Program-made: the position numbers and the translations under genes
In this document: one piece after another, positions 6,013 to 8,719 of the stretch
Layout of the letters: every line of letters starts with the position of its first letter
Numbering within the stretch: the first letter of the stretch is position 1
From: Acidobacteriaceae bacterium
Lineage (GTDB): Bacteria; Acidobacteriota; Terriglobia; Terriglobales; Acidobacteriaceae
Assembly: GCA_003165095.1 (NCBI GenBank)
Contig: PLSH01000001.1
Location: forward strand, 1-8,719
DNA: 8,719 nt
Direction: 5' to 3'
The notes under the pieces: generated by a model
What the model saw: the letters and a program-made list of their open reading frames with translations, nothing else
Told to the model about the DNA's origin: nothing
Database searches by the model: none

Positions 6013-7119
6013 TCAATCGATATGAGTGGTTTCCGTTAGAAGGCAACGAAGTGCGGGTACTAAAATGTTCAGCCTTCTCACAAACTCTATAGGGTCATGA
6101 GAATTCATGTAATCGCCGTGGATGCCGCAAAGCAGTTGGATCGCGGCACCATCACTGGAAACCGGAATCTTTTTAGGGATTGGTTGACAGCCATTCAAAG
6201 TGTTGTCGTCTGATGAAGTCTTTGCATCCGGAAACTTCTCCCTAACACCCTCAATTATCTCGTCTAGCTTGGCTCGTGTGCCACCAGCGTTGAGACGGTT
6301 CGCATGAGCCGCCACATTGGCGGTTGAGTATTGATAAAAATCATTGCCATTCGGGAATTTGCCGGCAATCGCCTCGTGTATCACAGGCATCATGTCACAC
6401 ACTTGTTCAGAGCTTAGCGAAGTCATATCGCTATGGGGATTAGCGAGTGCTCTTGCCGCTTGGATCTTTTGGAGGGCAAATCGCAGATTGTTATATCGCT
6501 GTTCGGAATACGAAGAGCGGCGGGCTCTCTGAGTCTCCCCGATTGCGTCTAAACATGCGCTAATGAGTTCTAGGATTGGAGCTATATTTTCGCTGAGCGG
6601 AGGAAACTTGAATTCTCGTTTTAGAGATTCGTCCTCCAGATGCAATGCGTTTTGTAGTGCCTTGATGCGCAGTGCGACCCTCTCAAACTCTTTAGTAGAG
6701 TCGATTCTTTTGTCGATATATCTTTTTGCTCGTGCTTGGTCTTCAGGTCTTGTGATGCAAATTGCCACATAATCGAATACGGCTTTTACTTTACATTTGG
6801 GTAAAGAACGCTGTTTCCATTGCTTGCGGACCAGCATTCTATTTCTTCTGTGGCAAGCGTGGTTAAGATTAAGCAGGTCGACAAAGCGGACGACAAACTG
6901 GGAATACATTGACTCGTTGTCTTGAGAAGCATCAACATAATCTGTGAATTCTCCCAACGGATTGTCTTTCAAAAACTGCTTGTGATTATCTTCGTCACAA
7001 GCAACATGAAGATATTCGATCAACTCTTGTTTTTCGCTCTCGTTAAATCGCCTCGATGTGTCCCGGTTATCCAAGTTGATTACCTTCCCTAATTGCTCAG
7101 TCTGTCGGACCGTCAACAT
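6013..7119 (-). CDS. Unrecognised 368-residue protein, probable cargo of the integrative element
   Basis: I do not recognise this family. The ATG at 7119 is the first possible start (an in-frame stop lies 10 codons upstream), and only a weak purine-rich sequence (AGTGAG) precedes it. The protein looks soluble: no signal peptide or membrane segment, many charged residues and a mostly helical appearance. Visible segments are an acidic, Glu/Asp-rich N-terminus (1-80), a basic patch with HACHRRNRMLVRKQWKQR (about 88-105), a charged helical middle (KRYIDKRIDSTKEFERVALR, about 133-152), and a C-terminal part with IQLLCGIHGDYMN and RLNILVPALRCLL. No Walker, HTH, nuclease or zinc-finger motif was found. 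Base composition is lower in GC than in the flanking integrase. It stands alone between integrase and excisionase-like gene, a usual position for accessory cargo such as phage-defence genes in such islands; no function can be assigned. Confidence 0.65.
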   Translation of the reverse strand: MLTVRQTEQLGKVINLDNRDTSRRFNESEKQELIEYLHVACDEDNHKQFLKDNPLGEFTDYVDASQDNESMYSQFVVRFVDLLNLNHACHRRNRMLVRKQWKQRSLPKCKVKAVFDYVAICITRPEDQARAKRYIDKRIDSTKEFERVALRIKALQNALHLEDESLKREFKFPPLSENIAPILELISACLDAIGETQRARRSSYSEQRYNNLRFALQKIQAARALANPHSDMTSLSSEQVCDMMPVIHEAIAGKFPNGNDFYQYSTANVAAHANRLNAGGTRAKLDEIIEGVREKFPDAKTSSDDNTLNGCQPIPKKIPVSSDGAAIQLLCGIHGDYMNSHDPIEFVRRLNILVPALRCLLTETTHID

Positions 7120-7145
7120 CTCACTGTCTTGGCAGTATTCCTGCC

Positions 7146-7173
7146 ATCATTTTCACGCGATGTCAGTAGTCAA
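7146..7173 (-). promoter_or_regulatory. Candidate promoter of the 368-residue gene
   Basis: On the - strand TTGACT (7173-7168) and AATGAT (7151-7146) are separated by 16 bp, close to sigma-70 -35/-10 boxes. Transcription would begin near 7139, leaving a leader of about 20 nt. The inverted repeat GGCAG-TATTC-CTGCC (7131-7145) lies just downstream and could be an operator. Confidence 0.35.
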
Positions 7174-7324
7174 CGGTTCGCAGCAGAATCCAAAGTCACG
7201 ACCAGATGGTGACAGTAAATGCTCGATCTTGAAGGCTGGCATCCATAGGTTATTTTAGTCCGCATGGGCTTCCGTCTCCACATTACAGACGCTGATCGGG
7301 AATACCCTACCGACCCTGTGCAAG

Positions 7325-8518
7325 CTATACCGGCCTGAAGGCATCCTCCAGGGCCTCCCGCTTGGATTCTTGATCCAAGTGGGCATACCGGGCCGTCATC
7401 TTGATATCCCGGTGACCAGCCAACTCTTGCACAACCTTGAGAGATTTCCCGGCCTGGACCAGCCGAGAGCAAAACGAGTGCCGGTTGTCATGCCAGCGGT
7501 AATGCTTGACCTTGGCTTCTTTCAGCACAGCAGTCCACCATTTCTTTGGATCAGCGAGCGCGAAACAAACCTCTTTGGGTGATTTATTCGGCTGTTCCTC
7601 TGCCCGGTCCTTCCGCTCCAGTCCCATCGACTTTAGCGTATTGAAGGAATCCACAACTTCGGGGAGCATGGGGATATACCGCTCCATTCCGTTTTTCGAT
7701 TCCTTGACATGGATTTGCCTAAGCCTGAGGTCCACATCCGGCCACTCCAAACCGTATTGCTCCCCTGCCCTCATTCCGGTCTGAATCGAGACGACGAATT
7801 CACACAGGTGGTGGCGCTGGTGCTTGGCGCCGTCGAGATGGCCTTCCTCTCCCGCCGTGTCGATGCGTTTCTGTATGGCCGCGCGGACGGCCTTCTCTTC
7901 GTCCGGCTTCAGCCACCGGATCACGCCGTTCTTGAGCTTCCGCTGAGAAGTGCCCTTGACTGGGTTCTCCGTCACCTTCTCGTTCTTGATGCCGCGCTTG
8001 TACACCGAACTCAGTGTTACACGATAACGGTTTACACTCGCGTCCGATAGCAGCTTGCCCCTTCCCCGCTGAGCGTGGAGGTTCATCAGACCGTCGAGCC
8101 AGGCTTCGATGTCCTTCGGCTTGATGCTGGTGGCAGGGTGGTCGCCTAGATCAGCTTTGATTCTGTCCAGACGGCGCGGTGGATTGAGCTGGTCCTTGTA
8201 CTGTGTCGGATGCTTCTTGATGTAGAGCTTCAGGTCGTAGCACAGCTCTCCAAGGGAGATAGCATTCACCTGAGCTTGTCGACGTGCTTCCTTTTCAGTC
8301 GTTGTAAGCAATGGTTCGGTTGCGCTTGTGGGGAGAACGCTTGCGCCTTCCTTCAGCCTGAGACCACGCGCAATGTCCAGCCATTCGATTGCCTTCCCAC
8401 GGTCACCGAACGCCTTGCGGACACGTCTGCCGTTGACCTTGTACATGGCTTCCCACAACTCTCGGTCTCCCCGGTAACGAAGTCCCCTCACTTTTTGCGG
8501 CTGCCTGCCCCTCGCCAT
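7325..8518 (-). CDS. Tyrosine-type site-specific integrase of an integrative element
   Basis: The best start is the ATG at 8518, which has a strong GGAGGTGG ribosome-binding site 4 nt upstream, giving 397 residues; the ATG at 8557 would add 13 residues without comparable support. Residues 1-50 (RGLRYRGDRELWEAMYKVNG, RRVRKAFGD) form an arm-type DNA-binding domain, about 88-185 the helical core-binding domain (LSDASVNRYRVTLSSVYKRG), and 195-390 the catalytic domain. Catalytic residues are all present: R250 in TGMRAGE, K275 in SKNG, H343-x-x-R346 in HDNRHSF, H369 in LAGHRDIKMT and the nucleophile Y378 in ARYAHL. The enzyme integrates and, with a directionality factor, excises its element through paired att sites. 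Its 5' end faces phased short repeats and a tRNA-Arg-like 3' half at the window end, the classical int-att layout of tRNA-targeting islands and satellites. It appears intact. Confidence 0.92.
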   Translation of the reverse strand: MARGRQPQKVRGLRYRGDRELWEAMYKVNGRRVRKAFGDRGKAIEWLDIARGLRLKEGASVLPTSATEPLLTTTEKEARRQAQVNAISLGELCYDLKLYIKKHPTQYKDQLNPPRRLDRIKADLGDHPATSIKPKDIEAWLDGLMNLHAQRGRGKLLSDASVNRYRVTLSSVYKRGIKNEKVTENPVKGTSQRKLKNGVIRWLKPDEEKAVRAAIQKRIDTAGEEGHLDGAKHQRHHLCEFVVSIQTGMRAGEQYGLEWPDVDLRLRQIHVKESKNGMERYIPMLPEVVDSFNTLKSMGLERKDRAEEQPNKSPKEVCFALADPKKWWTAVLKEAKVKHYRWHDNRHSFCSRLVQAGKSLKVVQELAGHRDIKMTARYAHLDQESKREALEDAFRPV

Positions 8519-8522
8519 CAAA

Positions 8523-8530
8523 CCACCTCC
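8523..8530 (-). promoter_or_regulatory. Ribosome-binding site fixing the integrase start
   Basis: GGAGGTGG on the - strand ends 4 nt before the ATG at 8518. It is close to the ideal anti-Shine-Dalgarno match and decides for this start over the upstream ATG at 8557. Confidence 0.75.
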
Positions 8531-8549
8531 AAATGCAGTGTAAAGGATT

Positions 8550-8569
8550 GGTGGCACTCTGGTGGCACT
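8550..8569. repeat. Paired GGTGGCACT direct repeats in the integrase leader
   Basis: GGTGGCACT occurs at 8550-8558 and 8561-8569, 11 bp apart (one helical turn). It lies 32 bp upstream of the integrase start, so a protein binding here could repress integrase expression or serve recombination. Confidence 0.55.
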
Positions 8570-8583
8570 TTGTTTTGGTTATT

Positions 8584-8602
8584 CGTGCAGTCACGTGCAG
8601 TG
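8584..8602. repeat. Phased CGTGCAGT direct repeats, pair 1 (candidate integrase arm sites)
   Basis: CGTGCAGT occurs at 8584-8591 and 8594-8601, exactly 10 bp apart. The same pair recurs 84 bp further on, with an AT-rich stretch between. This suits arm-type sites bound by the N-terminal domain of the adjacent integrase. Confidence 0.55.
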
Positions 8603-8667
8603 AACCACGTCTAAATATGTAAGTAATCTATATGTAAACACACGGTTTATTCGACATCATGCGACCA

Positions 8668-8685
8668 CGTGCAGTCTTGTGCAGC
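8668..8685. repeat. Phased CGTGCAGT/TGTGCAGC direct repeats, pair 2 (candidate integrase arm sites)
   Basis: CGTGCAGT at 8668-8675 and the variant TGTGCAGC at 8678-8685 repeat the 10-bp spacing of pair 1. They lie 16 bp before the tRNA-like core at 8701, the expected distance range for an att site with arm and core elements. Confidence 0.55.
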
Positions 8686-8700
8686 AGCCTACGTATCGCA

Positions 8701-8719
8701 CTCCTAACGCGAAGGTCGG
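8701..8719 (+). other. Candidate att core: 3' part of a tRNA-Arg(CCU) gene, cut by the window end
   Basis: CTCCTAA (8701-8707) is a correct tRNA anticodon loop with anticodon CCU. It is followed by CGCGA (anticodon 3' stem), AGGTC (a standard variable loop) and GG opening the T stem. The five preceding bases TCGCA pair with CGCGA except for one A·C mismatch, and no D arm or acceptor stem lies further upstream. The sequence therefore looks like a tRNA whose 5' half was replaced by element DNA. This is expected at the outer end of an element inserted in the anticodon-loop region, with the intact tRNA at the other end. The T arm and acceptor would lie beyond the window. Confidence 0.5.

Noticed and set aside
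8210..8614. 134-residue + strand frame over the integrase 5' end and leader
   Set aside because: Antisense to the arm-binding and core-binding domains of an intact integrase; no supporting motif or start signal.
8584..8685. CRISPR array or plasmid iterons
   Set aside because: Only four short units, 8-10 bp each, without spacer-repeat regularity and no replication or cas gene; the integrase context favours arm sites.
8667..8719. Complete tRNA gene at the right end
   Set aside because: No D arm or acceptor stem can be folded upstream of the anticodon loop at proper spacing, and the 3' end is outside the window; kept only as an att-core/3' fragment.

Overview
The window looks like an accessory island from a soil-type bacterium of moderately high GC. 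The style of the Rhs core and of the small prim-pol remnants suggests Acidobacteriota (Terriglobia-like), but this is an inference from family resemblance and is only moderately supported. No housekeeping gene is present. The content is effector/immunity debris, broken mobile-element genes and two tyrosine recombinases with small DNA-binding partners.

Left part (1-1369, + strand): the C-terminal end of a secreted toxin, open at the window edge, carries a Cys/His NlpC/P60- or CHAP-like amidase fold. It overlaps a gene for a protein with a signal peptide, the expected arrangement for a peptidoglycan-cleaving effector and its periplasmic immunity protein. The immunity frame then runs into an orphan piece of Rhs (YD-repeat) core in another frame. 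This is the usual layout of an Rhs tip-exchange locus.

Middle-left (1350-2981, - strand): the Rhs fragment is cut off at about 1367 against the 3'-truncated remnant of a prim-pol-type primase gene. The 5' end and leader of that gene are repeated about 0.4 kb away as a diverged tandem copy with its own frameshift. After a gene-free stretch (2240-2563) comes a small HNH endonuclease gene, disrupted by one extra base in a G5 run.

Right part (3131-8719, all genes on the - strand): read from the right, there is a truncated 3' half of a tRNA-Arg(CCU)-like sequence at the window end, then phased GTGCAG repeats, a classical tyrosine integrase (7325-8518), an unrecognised 368-residue protein, two small excisionase/MerR-like helix-turn-helix proteins, and a large divergent tyrosine recombinase of 619 residues. 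The right end reads as the attachment half-site of an integrative element that entered a tRNA-Arg gene. The 368-residue protein is its most likely cargo. The HTH proteins are candidate directionality factors or regulators. The large recombinase may be a second mobility module.

No CRISPR array, rRNA, complete tRNA, riboswitch or insertion sequence with terminal repeats was seen.
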